NCBI GenBank assembly: GCA_963650915.1
Contig: CAVJMJ010000008.1
Coordinates: 20,270 to 84,269, forward strand
Origin: UBA4636 sp963650915
GTDB lineage: Bacteria > Bacillota > Clostridia > Christensenellales > Borkfalkiaceae
Direction: 5' to 3'
DNA length: 64,000 bases
Shown one piece after another: positions 41,901-52,043 of this stretch; position 1 is the stretch's first letter, and each line of letters starts with the position of its first letter. Under the pieces are notes generated by a model. It saw nothing but the letters and a program-made list of their open reading frames with translations, had not been told where the DNA came from and ran no database searches. Position numbers and translations under genes: made by a program.

Positions 41901-44900
41901 TAACTACCTTGGTTATGGTGTCGTCACCGATGTAGTGTTGCTTGATAAGGTAAGGATCTTCGTCGCTTATTTCGTCGTTTTCGTCCTTATCGACGTATTC
42001 GTAACCGGAGAACGCATAATCGTAAATGGTCGTGATACCTCTGTTGTCGGGAATGACGACTTCTCCGCCTAAACCTCTGTAATTGTTGAGGTAAATGGAG
42101 TTTATGGTGAAAGGATCTTTAACGGTTACCGAAATACTCTTGTAAGATTCACGGGTTTCTTTAGTGCCGTTATCGTAATAAACGGTTACGGATACGTTTG
42201 CGCTACCCTTCTTTTGAGCGACTATCGTTCCGTCTTCGGAAACGGTGACTTTGTCGTTACCCGCTTTGAATTCTACGCGAGTGCTCCCGGGGAAGTAAGA
42301 GTCGAGATTATATTTTATGGTTACGCTTTCGGACGGGAACATACTCAAAGTATAATTGTCTTTTTCAAAAACGTAATCGTATCCCGCTTTACCTATTTCC
42401 CTATCGTCGCTTACTACGCCGTAATAAGACTTATTGGTGGTGTAGCCGGTAATTTCAAACTTGTTGATTTTACTGTCACGCGAATGATCTACGTAACCTT
42501 CGTCGGTTTCGCTTAAAACTTTAACGCTTAACGTTGCTTTGACCTGGTTGCCGTCGGCGTCTTTACCGATTGCCGTAACGACCGCGTCACCGCTTTGTTT
42601 TGCGATTACGGTGTGGTTAACTACGTCGCAAACGTTATCGTCGGAACTTTCGTAGTCTAAAACTTCAACCCAACTCGTAGAGGGGTATGCGTTTATCAAA
42701 GTCGAAAGGTCTTTGTTCTCGCCCGGGCTTAAAGTAAGACTGTCTTCCTCGAAGTATATCGATTTGATTTCGTCGGGAAGTTGAAGTTCGTACGTTGCGC
42801 TGTTCATTGCGTAGTCGTAACAGGTTACGACGAAAGAGTTGCTGTTGTCGATTACTTCGCTCGTTCCGTCTGCATAATATTTTATACCGGCGGATTTTTT
42901 AATGTCGGAAATATAATCGGTAAGTTCGACGGTTACGAGGGAGGTCGAGTTGTAACTCGAATATATAGGCGTTACGTATTTACCGAAGGAGTTCATCGAG
43001 AAGGTGTACTGCGAACCTTCGGGTGCGCGGACTATCTGACCTACCGACATACCCATTGCGTAATGGTTGTCGTAAACGTAAATATCCGCATAAAGTCTTG
43101 TCTTTTTAGTGGATTTGTCGTACTCGGTACGGTATACGACGTCTTCGACGGCAGGTGCTTCGAAGTCGATATACATAGGGAATTCAAATACGTTTCTTAC
43201 GTTGTTTTGGTCTTCCTTTTCACCATAATCGATGTAAGCGACCGCTCTGACGGTATACTTCGTGTTGTTCTTTAAATTGTGTTCCAAAACGCTGAAGTCG
43301 ACGTCAATCGACGAGGCGTATATCGAACCGCCGTTACTGAAAGATTTCAATTGGTTATATTCGGTGTGTTTGAAAATAACTTCGCCGGTGGAATCTTCTG
43401 TAATGGTAATATCGACTTGTTTTGCGTTTCTAAGAAGCCCCGCATTGATACTGCGGATGGTGTTTATGGTACTGTCGGAACCTCTTTCCTGGTTGGAAAG
43501 GGCTATATGATCTTTGCTTGCCGCAATTTGAATTGCGTCTTCGTCCTGTACGAACGGATAGGTACCGAGGGTAATGATGTAGTCGCTGTACGTTCCGCCG
43601 ATAACTCTCGTTGCGTAAGCGTCCGCCATGAGTTTATCGTTGTCGTCAAGACCTTTGTCGAGTTCGTCTTTATTGGTGTCGTAGTATTCTTCGTCGAAAA
43701 TAGGCGCTTCCGTCCAATCGCCGTAGAAAGCGAGCATAGGAACGTTCATATCGACTTCGGTACCAGTTTTTGCCGTTAAAGTGATGTACCCTTCAACGTA
43801 CATGCCGTGTTCGAATGAATCGGCAAGATATTGTTTGTCTTCGTCGGAAAGGGTGATTTTTACGGTAACCGTACCCGTTTCGCCTGCGCCGATAGATACG
43901 ACGTTACCGTTTTGGGAACAACCCGAAACTCTCGTAACGGTCGTCGTTGCGCCCTCTAACAATTTACCGTCTTGCGTAACGGTCGTGTCGCCGTGACCGG
44001 TGTAAGTGGAACTTACGCCTTCGGTCATGACGATTGCCGATATGTCGTAACTGACGTTCGATTGACTGATGTTTGTGATATCGAAAGTCATTTCGTAAAC
44101 GCCGGTACGCTCTTTATCGTCGCCGAGTTCGAGTTTGGTTTTATCCATGGCATTGCCGTCGCTGTCGTAAGTGGTTACGTAGGAAGCGGTGGTGGTCGCC
44201 TTGTTGATGTTAACGAGCCCCGAACCTTGTTTTCTTACGGCGTAAGGTAACCCGTTTTTGTTCATGATAATATCCGCCGTCGACATCATGAGTTTGTTAA
44301 CGAGGGAATTTATCGTTGCGGCACCGAGGTTTTGACCGAAAACTCCGCTATACGTTACGTACTGACGGATAAGTGCCGTTGCGCCCGCTTGGTTGGGTGC
44401 AGCCATCGAAGTACCCGAAAGTCTTTCGTAGCCCTGCCCCGGAACGGCAGATAAAATTTCACCGCCGTGAGCGGTAATTTCGGGCTTAATCTTTAAGTCG
44501 GAAGTAGGACCCCATGACGAGAAGTCTGACATAAACGGACCTGCCGTGTTGTTTCTCGAAATGGTAATGGTTCCCTCCGTGTACTTAGCCAATTTTTCGC
44601 CGTCGTCCTGCGAGATGGAACATGCCGCACCGACGTCGGCACCGACCGCCATGGAAATGGTACCCGAAACGTTGTTGTATATGATGATGCCTGCGGCACC
44701 CATCTTTTTCAAGGCAACCCTTACCTTTTCTTCAAAGGTGGTCTGTCCCCTCTTTACGAGAACGATTTTGCCTTTGTAGTAATCGGGCGTGTCCGCATAA
44801 GCGTAATCGGAAGTTTTACCTACGCCCGGTATAGTTACGTAAGTGAAATCGTAACTGTCGACGTCGCCGACTTGTTTTAAAACGTCGTCGACGAAACTCT

Positions 44901-46260
44901 TCTTTTGATCGGCATCGTTGGTGGATGCTTCGTTGAAGTAAATAATGTCATTGCCGAACAAAATGTAAGGGGTTTCCACGCCGTCAACGGAAGCGACGGA
45001 TAAAGGTCCGTTATAAGTTGAGGGCGAACCTACCGTACCCGAGTCGGGGTTGGAGGTAAGACCGTTGTTACCGTTTTTGGTCGAACTGAAAGTCGCGTTA
45101 TAAGAGTTTGCAGCCGAAGCAATTAACGATATGCCTTGTTCGTGAATTCTGTCGTAAATAATATTTACGTTTTCTTTATCGACTTCCCTCGTGAAACCGC
45201 AACCGGTACCGAGCGACATGTTGATAACGTCAACGCCTAAAATTACGCAGTCTTCCAACGCGGCGAGCAGTGCGCTCGTTCTCGCGCCCGAACGGGTGTC
45301 CGAGAAAACCTTCATTATGGCAAGTTGCGCGTTCGGCGCGACGCCCGTTATGGTATCGTCTTTACCCGCGATAACGCCTGCAACGTGAGTGCCGTGTTCG
45401 GAATCGATAGGCAAAACGTCGGCATCCTGGTCGCCGTAGTCGTAAGCGAAAGGAACCTTTCTGCTAACGTAAACGTCTTCGGCGGTAAGCCCTTTTGTCA
45501 AGGTGGATGCTACGGTATCGTCTATAACCGATGCGACCGACGAAAGAGTGAACTTTTCGTTAGTCGTCGTAAAGTTTTCTTCGGAAGCGTCAAATGCGGT
45601 GTGGGTGTAATCGAGCCCGGTGTCGAGCACTGCGACCACGACGCCGTCGCCTTGGTATTCGCAAGAAGAACTGTCGAAGATACCCGTATCGTATACGTCG
45701 ACGAGGTTTTTAACGACTACGGATTCGCAAGGGTTGTAAACTTCACCGACGATTAAAGTAGCGTAATCGTCCAAAAGGTTGTTGAGTTTCGTAAAGTCTT
45801 TAGCCTTAATTGTTACCTCGAAACCGCTAAGCAAAGTTTCGTAAGATTCGCCGAGAGAAAAATTGATGCCCGAACGGCGGATTATTCTCAACAGTTTGTT
45901 CTTTTCGGATTCGATGTTATTGGTGACCTGTCTGCCCTCTTTGGTGTTGGTGTATTGATAAACCGAGGCAGAAGAGTCCGATTGGTTATATGCATCCAAA
46001 AGGTTAGTTACGTTCATTTCGACGATGACAGAAATTTCTTCGTCATCGCTTACCGTGGAAGGTAACTTTTGGGCAACTTCTTCGTTAAATTGAGAGGTTA
46101 CGTCGCTATCGATAGATGCCTCTATCTTGGTAACCTTTTCTTGAGGAAGATATTCTGCTTTGACGGCGTCGGTAGGAGTTTGGGCAAACATAGCCACAGC
46201 CATTACCGTAACCATTAAGAAGGATAAAATCTTCGGAAAAACCTTTTTGAACTTTGACAT
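38902..46260 (-). CDS. Giant membrane-anchored S8 subtilisin-like protease with BspA-type LRR region
   Basis: This 2452-residue protein has a signal peptide and an N-terminal prodomain, then a subtilase with Asp213 (VLDTGLD), His289 (EHGTHVAG) and Ser618 (SGTSMAAPNQAG). A PA-type insert (GKIVLVKRGQTTFEEKV, KKMGAAGIIIYNN) lies between His and Ser. Fn3-like and Ig-like (BIG2-type) segments follow. From about residue 1400 to 2250 there are many BspA/LRR_5 repeats of about 23 residues (xxIGxxAFxxCxxLxxVxLPxx). A C-terminal FIVAR-like helix and one transmembrane segment (about 2415-2440) with a KKRNK tail anchor it. It is probably a surface protease that binds protein or host ligands. It stands between terminators and is likely monocistronic. 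Confidence 0.85.
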   Translation of the reverse strand: MSKFKKVFPKILSFLMVTVMAVAMFAQTPTDAVKAEYLPQEKVTKIEASIDSDVTSQFNEEVAQKLPSTVSDDEEISVIVEMNVTNLLDAYNQSDSSASVYQYTNTKEGRQVTNNIESEKNKLLRIIRRSGINFSLGESYETLLSGFEVTIKAKDFTKLNNLLDDYATLIVGEVYNPCESVVVKNLVDVYDTGIFDSSSCEYQGDGVVVAVLDTGLDYTHTAFDASEENFTTTNEKFTLSSVASVIDDTVASTLTKGLTAEDVYVSRKVPFAYDYGDQDADVLPIDSEHGTHVAGVIAGKDDTITGVAPNAQLAIMKVFSDTRSGARTSALLAALEDCVILGVDVINMSLGTGCGFTREVDKENVNIIYDRIHEQGISLIASAANSYNATFSSTKNGNNGLTSNPDSGTVGSPSTYNGPLSVASVDGVETPYILFGNDIIYFNEASTNDADQKKSFVDDVLKQVGDVDSYDFTYVTIPGVGKTSDYAYADTPDYYKGKIVLVKRGQTTFEEKVRVALKKMGAAGIIIYNNVSGTISMAVGADVGAACSISQDDGEKLAKYTEGTITISRNNTAGPFMSDFSSWGPTSDLKIKPEITAHGGEILSAVPGQGYERLSGTSMAAPNQAGATALIRQYVTYSGVFGQNLGAATINSLVNKLMMSTADIIMNKNGLPYAVRKQGSGLVNINKATTTASYVTTYDSDGNAMDKTKLELGDDKERTGVYEMTFDITNISQSNVSYDISAIVMTEGVSSTYTGHGDTTVTQDGKLLEGATTTVTRVSGCSQNGNVVSIGAGETGTVTVKITLSDEDKQYLADSFEHGMYVEGYITLTAKTGTEVDMNVPMLAFYGDWTEAPIFDEEYYDTNKDELDKGLDDNDKLMADAYATRVIGGTYSDYIITLGTYPFVQDEDAIQIAASKDHIALSNQERGSDSTINTIRSINAGLLRNAKQVDITITEDSTGEVIFKHTEYNQLKSFSNGGSIYASSIDVDFSVLEHNLKNNTKYTVRAVAYIDYGEKEDQNNVRNVFEFPMYIDFEAPAVEDVVYRTEYDKSTKKTRLYADIYVYDNHYAMGMSVGQIVRAPEGSQYTFSMNSFGKYVTPIYSSYNSTSLVTVELTDYISDIKKSAGIKYYADGTSEVIDNSNSFVVTCYDYAMNSATYELQLPDEIKSIYFEEDSLTLSPGENKDLSTLINAYPSTSWVEVLDYESSDDNVCDVVNHTVIAKQSGDAVVTAIGKDADGNQVKATLSVKVLSETDEGYVDHSRDSKINKFEITGYTTNKSYYGVVSDDREIGKAGYDYVFEKDNYTLSMFPSESVTIKYNLDSYFPGSTRVEFKAGNDKVTVSEDGTIVAQKKGSANVSVTVYYDNGTKETRESYKSISVTVKDPFTINSIYLNNYRGLGGEVVIPDNRGITTIYDYAFSGYEYVDKDENDEISDEDPYLIKQHYIGDDTITKVVIPEGVTTINSYAFANLTALEEVVVPSTLTKIGLGAFYNCTSLKKITSTKPDNANNIKFINQKAFYNCALSEINLDSVVAIGNYTFENCKLNYIELPETSQSLGIGAFYNNDNLTSVQFNASKIKIGSYAFAECDKLESIDINSVVLSSYAFYNSKALKNVTLGKDVAIIGQYAFTGTAVEKFDLDSQNQTLKLTNDGSVIEKTTSDGTELVLVAPNYNGVDRVIETDATSIAVGAFSGNVKVFKVIANNVKTVANYAFAGCTNLRELSLNSATAIGDYAFMGDVNLTVAPNLTNVKTIGKYAFYYTYIKELTIPDNCVVDNYAFALMPKLEKVTVGNGVSLGEGAFYCPMYDYTYENTNSFSYYTSYKYEVKDENGNVIETYDYYRYNPSASSVSVLTSVTVGDDVTIGAASFAGNVNLKNLTLGSNAEIGARAFYNDSALQKVDFSKVKSIGDYAFSGSRMYDYWLYKGTWRYAYERQYVDGEVKLTGYLYASYAPRITTADLSNVESVGEAAFAFNDKLENLTLNENATNVSEYAFAYCTALTTIKLPETVTEIGDYAFLKTGIAGVDLSHVETVGEGAFARTALKKVTLAETSYLSDSSFAYCYYLETVDNLNGATYIGANAFNSTKLTTLNLEKAETIGDYAFANSEVTEVTLGDNVKELGENPFGGCKIKTFGRYEDVVFGGKVIGRELNDNFTVSNSVYVIDGVLYRILPNGMKELVSYPQESEAKTYTVVEGTSRISATAFMGSKLSGVVLPTTLKAIGHKAFYKAENLSSVTFLSLDAPILEEEYDESVLTYTNLPISGSLGTMEGVGIVGYYMWNVTSRYDNFYFGANFSDYVGHVTRSMIMIRPSNGNNYDSFIFGKYFSETALGKPAKTEKTNAAIELIKKIPTSVTLDAEETVKAAREAYDGLTTEQQSLIDSTLVDTLTGAESMIDYLKNQNKKPDTVIVDDDTTPFVQTPYFVAIMTACGIVVGCAVVLVILAIKQKKRNKGNNA

Positions 46261-46820
46261 AATGTGTTCCTTTATATTTGAATAAAAATGTTTTCGTTTT
46301 TATGGGGGTTAAAGAAAATAGATTTCCGTAGCCCGACTTTTGGAGGAGTTAAAAATTTATTATTACTCGCCCGCAATTCTATGCTTAATTATTTTACAAT
46401 AAAAAAAAGAATTTGTAAAACGTATAAACTATGTTTTTGCAATTATATTTATATATATTATTATAATATATTCGCCGATTTTCCATTCGCACAGGACAAT
46501 ATGGCGAACAGGCGTGTCGGGTGTTTGTTCTGTTAAGAACTTTTGCCCTTTTTGCGTACAAAAAACAATCGTCTTTTACAGGCAAATAAATCAATAATTT
46601 TTAAGTCGTAAATGAATTGACTGCCTTATTAACGGCAAAGTAAAAAAAGACGGTTTAAGGACGAAAAAAAATCAATCGGCGCACCGATCAGGGTGCGCCG
46701 AAAATCTTTTGTTTTTAAGCAATTATTGCTTTTTAATTACGCCGCCGCTTTTAATTACGCCGTCGCTTTAAATCAAGCGATTTTTTAAGCGATAGCCGAT
46801 TTGTATAAGTAGTCGTACCG
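46261..46820. other. Gap between the protease and the large lipoprotein
   Basis: This 560-bp gap contains a terminator hairpin (46678-46700, CGGCGCACC/GGTGCGCCG). A tandem 18-bp repeat lies at 46731-46766, one mismatch apart. An AT-rich region (46420-46470) probably carries the protease promoter. No coding sequence was recognised. Confidence 0.65.
46678..46700 (-). terminator. Terminator of the 1740-residue lipoprotein gene
   Basis: A 9-bp GC-rich stem with a 5-nt loop has A-rich sequence on its left, which becomes a T-run on the minus strand. It is about 120 bp downstream of the stop. Confidence 0.75.
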
Positions 46821-49800
46821 TTAAGCGGTAGTCGTTTGGTCGGTGGATTCTTCCGCGACCACTTCAACGATGGTTGCGACGCCGTCAGTAATCGTAACGG
46901 TATAGGTTTTACTACTCGTTTCCACGGTGTAACTGCCGTCTTCGTTTAAGGTGCAAGATTTTGCGAAAATGGTAGAATAGGTTACCTTTTTCGTCTTCTG
47001 CTCTACTCCGTCTACCGTTTCCGTTTTTTCTTCTACGGTCTGGGTTACGATCGTAACGACTTTGCCGTCGGCAATTTCGACAAACTGCGTCTTGTCGGCG
47101 TTATATACGACGGTCATCGTCGTTTTGACAACGTCGACTTTTTCGAATACTTTTACGCCAGTAGTAGTGTCTTCTTCGACCGATTGGGAAGATTTTTCCG
47201 TGAACGTTAACGTGTAGTGAACTGAAAAAGTCGTTTTACCGTCTTCACCGAGTTCGCCTCTTACGATGTAAGCGATTTTGCCGTTTACGATGTAAGCTTC
47301 GGTATACTTAAGTTCGATTTCGCCTTCTTTAAGTTCGACGTTGTAATAAGAACCCGAACTGTAAACGTCGGAAGCGACGATTCTCTTTACGGTAACGGTA
47401 TAGGCGTTGTCTTCGGTCGTCAAAGTTTGAACTCTTACGAAGCCGAGCGTTCTGTACGCCTGCATGCCGTAAACGGAAGTAAGAAGGAAGATGAATTCGT
47501 AGTCGTAACCGTCGGGCATGGTAACTGCAATGGTGCAAGTACCGTTGTCGTTGAGATAATAGCAATTTTTACCGCCGTTTTCGCCCTTGTATATCTTTTG
47601 AAGATCCTTGTAATTTCCTTCATCGTCTTTTTCGAGTGCCATGAAGTAATTACCGTTACTGTCGACGTAGCCGAGAGATTGACTAAACCAAGCGGTAATG
47701 TAATCGGAAGTTATCGTAGACGTCTCGTCGTATTCCTTAACGAAAACCAATTGTCCGTAGTTGTTGGGAAGGGATACGCCCATAAACATGTAGTACATAA
47801 TGTACATACGCGCATACGAATAAGGAACCGAGGAAGATACGCTTTTCAGCGATTCAATTGTGTACGATGCGTTTTCAGAACCTTTGTAGGTAAGAGTAAT
47901 ACCGAATTGATATTGCGTGGCGCCATTATTTATAACGAGGTACAATCCGTTACTGTTTTTAACCACGTAACCGGAAACTTCGTCGTCCCCGATTTTCGCC
48001 GTTGTGCTGACCGAATAAGTAGCTCCGCCGACGGGAGTGAATTTAAGGTCGGTTATGGCTTTATCGTTATAGGGATATTTTCCTGCGTTATCTTGATTAC
48101 GGGTAAAGGTTATATCGTAACCGATGTTCTGATAATAAGTTACGTCCTTAAACGTAACGGTATTTTCGAAGGTGCCGAAGTCTATCGCAACGAATCCGTA
48201 ATCGTTTTTATCCTTACTGTCTTCGTCGTACTCGTAAACGGTGGCTTTGTTGTTCGCGTCTACCGTATAGTAGAAGGAGTTTGTGCCGTTTTTGGTTACG
48301 AAACCGTACTTAGTGAAGATTAAAGTGTTTAAATCTTCGGTGTAATAATTGTACGAGAGGGACTTGCAAAGGGTAAGTTTGCCCGTTTCGGGATCGAAAT
48401 TATACAAGCAAGCGTCGGTATTGGAATCGTTGAGGTAGTAAAGTAAAGTTGCGGTAATGAGTTTATAAGTACCCGTTTCCTTGGTGCCGTAGTCTTTGTA
48501 TCTTACGGCTTTACCTACGTCGTCCAAAATAAGAACGGTCCAGTCGGAATCTTCGATATAGGCTTTGACGATGGAGTCGCCCTTATCTATAACGAAGGTT
48601 AAATATGTTTTGCTTGAATAAGTAAACGTACTCGTTTTGCCTACGTATGTGGAGGCTACGCCGTTATCGGTGTAATTTACCGTTATACGTCCGTTTTCAA
48701 TGGTGTACGTAGCGTTTTCGTCAACGTAAACTTTGTTGCTATCGTCGTCGTATTCGAAAATCTTGGCTACGTTATATCCGTCGAAGTAGATGTATCTTCC
48801 GATAATTCTTTGGTTGTCGAAGATTATGTAACCGCCTTTTTCGCTTCCGGGGTATTCGGAACCCTTTAACGTAAAGGTTCCGTCGTCTTTAATGTCAAAA
48901 TACTTATAGCCGTCGGAAGTAGCAAGAGTTACGATGTTATTCGATTGCAAATATCTGCCGCTCAACGCCGTTCCTTCATTGTCGGTATAAGTACCGGCGT
49001 AACCGAAACCGTCTAATCTGAGGAAACCTGCGCTTCCTTGGAATTCTTTGCCTTGGTATTCGGTATCGTCATACTCGTATTTGGAGAAAAAGGCATAAGA
49101 AGACGTGCTGAGTTGAATAAAGGTAAAGGAAGTTTTACCTTCTTCGTCGGGGGTAAACGTGTATATCGGCGCACCGAATCTGGATTCCTTTCCCGTCGAT
49201 ACGACCTTACCTTCAACGTAGGTGTAATTTTTTACTTCTTTTTTGTCGACCGTTGTAACGGTAACGACGGTGTATACTGCGTTTCCTTTACCGTCAACGT
49301 AAATGTATTCGTTTTCGTCGGCGGTACCGTCGATGTTGTATCTGTAAATGTTCATCGGCGCATGTTGTAACTTTAAGTAAGCACCCGTTTCGCCGTTAGA
49401 ACGTTTAACGTTGTCTATTTCAAAGTACAATTTGCCGGAAGAAAGGGTCATCGTCATCGAAACCGCTTGTGCCGATTTATATTCGGCTTCGACTTCTTCC
49501 TTTGAAAGGGTGGTCGCCGATGCGGTAAACGAAAGGGCATAAGTCCCCACGAGAACGTTTCCGCTAGCACAGTATATTGCCATACCGGCTTCGGTAAGGG
49601 TACCTTTGCTCGTACTTACGGTGTAAGTTTTTCTGCCGATGAGTTGAAGGACGTTACCGTTTGCATCGGTCAAAGTTTCCGAATAATCGGTATTAACCGA
49701 CTGGGAATCTCCGTCAATAAAGGTTACGTTGTACCAATAACTTATGTTGTAATTCGTTACGGTAGCCGCATCCACGGCGAATACGACAGACTTAATCGTC

Positions 49801-52043
49801 GAGTAGTCGTAAAGAGCCGTAGAAACCTCGGGCATGGGATCGACAGCCGAAATATCCGATAAAACATAAGAAGTCAATCCTGTTTTTTCGTCTTCGGTCG
49901 TCGTGTAACTACCAGTCAAAACTTTTTCGTAAGTTTTAGAGGAAGTGTAGCCGTAAACGGACGCCTTACCTGCTACCTCGTCGTCTATAACGATTAACGG
50001 AGCATAATAAATGCCACCGTTGTCGGCATAGTAATATTCGGCATAACCGCTTAACTTTTTAGCAAATTCGTAGGTGGTAACTTTGGTGGTCGTTTTTTCT
50101 TCGTCTTCGCCTTCGATAACTTCTTCCGTATGAGAAGTTACGAGGAACTTGGTCTGGTTTCCGCTAAAACTCGTGGATAAAATGTATCCGCCGAAAACAG
50201 AAGTGGTATAAGTGTATAAGCCCTTATATTCGGTAGTGCCGTCGAAATAGGTTAAGTTATACAAACCGTCGGTGGTTAAATAAGCACCGTTATCGCCTTC
50301 GATCTTTCTGTCGATTGCCGAGTTATAGAACATGTAACCCGTCGTGCCGTTATTTACGAAGATTTTGAAAGAACCTATTGCACTACTGCTACTGTAAAGG
50401 GTATAAATACCGTCTGCTTCGACGTAGGAGTAAGAGGAATAAGTCTTTCCGTCCTCCGAGGTGTAATACTTAGCCGTACCGAATCCGTCCATTTCGATTT
50501 GGTAAACCTTGAAAGAACCGAGAGCGTTTCCGTTTACGCCGAAACGAACGAGTTTGCCGTAAGCGTATTCTTCTTCGTTACGAACTTGGAAAGCGTTGGT
50601 TCCGTCGGTGGTTTGACCGATACTGATGTTCATGGTTTCGCCTGCCATCTCGCCTTCGGTGTAGGTTATCACGAACAAGCCGTTTTCTATTACGTAAGTA
50701 CCTTTGCCCTTTTCCTCTTTGTCGACGACGTAAGTTACGCCGTTTAACGAATCGAATTTAATCTGCGTGGTTTCGTCAAGACCCTTGCCCGAAACGAACA
50801 AAGTGGAAGAATAGTCTTTTCTGTCGTCGTTTAAGTAAACGAAAATTTTGCCGTCTTCGTAAACCTTACCTTGCAATCTGTTGTCGTCGTCGATGTCGAA
50901 TTCAAAGTTGTAAGCGGTAAGAGTTGGATAATAAACGCCCTTAAAGTAGTAAGAACCGCGTTTAAGATAGGCTACGCCGTTTTGTCTGTCGGGGTTTGTA
51001 GCGTTCTTTTCGATAAAGATAGAATCTTCACCGCCGAACATATCGGTATAACCCTGCTTCCATATTGCGTATAACGCCGTAGTTCTTTCGGGGACTATGG
51101 TTAAATCCTCTACCTTTTCGGTACTGCCGTAAAGATTACGTTTTAAAAACTCGGCATCGTAAATTACTTCACCGTCTTCGGTGGTGGAAAAACCTTCCAA
51201 AACGTAGCCGTCGTATTCAAAATAGCAATTTTCGGGGACGACGGTTTTTACGCCGTAATAGGTTTCTATCCTTACGCTTTCGGAAGCCGAACCGTCGGGA
51301 TAATTGGAATAGAAAGTCAAAGCGACGGAGTTTCTGTCGTAATAGGCTTTAAGTACGTTTTCGCCTTCGCTTATTACCAAAGATTCTAAACTTTCGGTTT
51401 TGGTTACTTTTTTAAAACCGCTTACGGAAGAAGATACGGATACCGTTTTGCCGACGTATTCATATCTGGTTTCCCCTACCTGCTTATCGTAACCGTTTAA
51501 GGCTTCGTTTTGCAAGTAAGTTTCAACGACGTAAGGGGCTTTGTATTTTGCTTCGAGGTTGAGTTCGCTTGCCGGCATTTTTAAGTTTTTATTAACTTCC
51601 GCCGTGCCGTTAAACCAAGCACCGAATTGCATGCCCGATTTTGTAGGAACGTAATCTTTTAAAGAATCTGCTACGTTTGCGCCCTGTTTTAAGTATATCT
51701 TGTTTACCGATAAACTACCGCCGTTAAGATTTAAATTTACGGCGTAAAGGGTTTCCCATTTGGCATATACGGTAGCATCCTCGGAAAGGGTAACTTCGGT
51801 TACCGGACTACCGGAAAAATCAGCCGATAAATACCAACCAGAAAAAGAATAACCTTCTCCGCGAGTCGGGGTGGGTAAAGCGTATGCCGTGTCTTTTGCT
51901 ATTTCGACGGTTTCGATTGCCGTACCGCCGTTGACTTCAAAAGAAAGCTTCGCGTTCTTGGATTCGCACGCAACGAGCGAAAGTGACATAATCGCTATCG
52001 CAAGAAGGGTGCATACCAAGAAAAATTTTCTTTTATTTCTCAT
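46821..52043 (-). CDS. 1740-residue extracellular lipoprotein with InlB-type and beta-rich repeats
   Basis: This very large exported lipoprotein has a lipobox SLVAC (Cys26). The first 350 residues hold InlB B-repeat-like modules (FSGWYLSADFSGSPVTEV, FGAWFNGTAEVNKN) and a segment resembling mucin-binding MucBP repeats (YDKQVGETRYEYVGKTVSV). The rest is a long array of divergent beta-rich modules rich in Tyr, Thr, Gly, Asp and Glu, often with GTY.I.NG..V.YT patterns. It has no C-terminal anchor or catalytic motif I can recognise. It may bind ligands or shape the cell surface. A minus-strand TTGACA-18-TATATT promoter lies at 52172-52201. It is likely monocistronic. Confidence 0.75.
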   Translation of the reverse strand: MRNKRKFFLVCTLLAIAIMSLSLVACESKNAKLSFEVNGGTAIETVEIAKDTAYALPTPTRGEGYSFSGWYLSADFSGSPVTEVTLSEDATVYAKWETLYAVNLNLNGGSLSVNKIYLKQGANVADSLKDYVPTKSGMQFGAWFNGTAEVNKNLKMPASELNLEAKYKAPYVVETYLQNEALNGYDKQVGETRYEYVGKTVSVSSSVSGFKKVTKTESLESLVISEGENVLKAYYDRNSVALTFYSNYPDGSASESVRIETYYGVKTVVPENCYFEYDGYVLEGFSTTEDGEVIYDAEFLKRNLYGSTEKVEDLTIVPERTTALYAIWKQGYTDMFGGEDSIFIEKNATNPDRQNGVAYLKRGSYYFKGVYYPTLTAYNFEFDIDDDNRLQGKVYEDGKIFVYLNDDRKDYSSTLFVSGKGLDETTQIKFDSLNGVTYVVDKEEKGKGTYVIENGLFVITYTEGEMAGETMNISIGQTTDGTNAFQVRNEEEYAYGKLVRFGVNGNALGSFKVYQIEMDGFGTAKYYTSEDGKTYSSYSYVEADGIYTLYSSSSAIGSFKIFVNNGTTGYMFYNSAIDRKIEGDNGAYLTTDGLYNLTYFDGTTEYKGLYTYTTSVFGGYILSTSFSGNQTKFLVTSHTEEVIEGEDEEKTTTKVTTYEFAKKLSGYAEYYYADNGGIYYAPLIVIDDEVAGKASVYGYTSSKTYEKVLTGSYTTTEDEKTGLTSYVLSDISAVDPMPEVSTALYDYSTIKSVVFAVDAATVTNYNISYWYNVTFIDGDSQSVNTDYSETLTDANGNVLQLIGRKTYTVSTSKGTLTEAGMAIYCASGNVLVGTYALSFTASATTLSKEEVEAEYKSAQAVSMTMTLSSGKLYFEIDNVKRSNGETGAYLKLQHAPMNIYRYNIDGTADENEYIYVDGKGNAVYTVVTVTTVDKKEVKNYTYVEGKVVSTGKESRFGAPIYTFTPDEEGKTSFTFIQLSTSSYAFFSKYEYDDTEYQGKEFQGSAGFLRLDGFGYAGTYTDNEGTALSGRYLQSNNIVTLATSDGYKYFDIKDDGTFTLKGSEYPGSEKGGYIIFDNQRIIGRYIYFDGYNVAKIFEYDDDSNKVYVDENATYTIENGRITVNYTDNGVASTYVGKTSTFTYSSKTYLTFVIDKGDSIVKAYIEDSDWTVLILDDVGKAVRYKDYGTKETGTYKLITATLLYYLNDSNTDACLYNFDPETGKLTLCKSLSYNYYTEDLNTLIFTKYGFVTKNGTNSFYYTVDANNKATVYEYDEDSKDKNDYGFVAIDFGTFENTVTFKDVTYYQNIGYDITFTRNQDNAGKYPYNDKAITDLKFTPVGGATYSVSTTAKIGDDEVSGYVVKNSNGLYLVINNGATQYQFGITLTYKGSENASYTIESLKSVSSSVPYSYARMYIMYYMFMGVSLPNNYGQLVFVKEYDETSTITSDYITAWFSQSLGYVDSNGNYFMALEKDDEGNYKDLQKIYKGENGGKNCYYLNDNGTCTIAVTMPDGYDYEFIFLLTSVYGMQAYRTLGFVRVQTLTTEDNAYTVTVKRIVASDVYSSGSYYNVELKEGEIELKYTEAYIVNGKIAYIVRGELGEDGKTTFSVHYTLTFTEKSSQSVEEDTTTGVKVFEKVDVVKTTMTVVYNADKTQFVEIADGKVVTIVTQTVEEKTETVDGVEQKTKKVTYSTIFAKSCTLNEDGSYTVETSSKTYTVTITDGVATIVEVVAEESTDQTTTA

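Noticed and set aside
43279..43779. Long open frames on the plus strand inside the giant protease and lipoprotein genes
   Set aside because: These are frame shadows without ribosome binding sites or protein-like composition.
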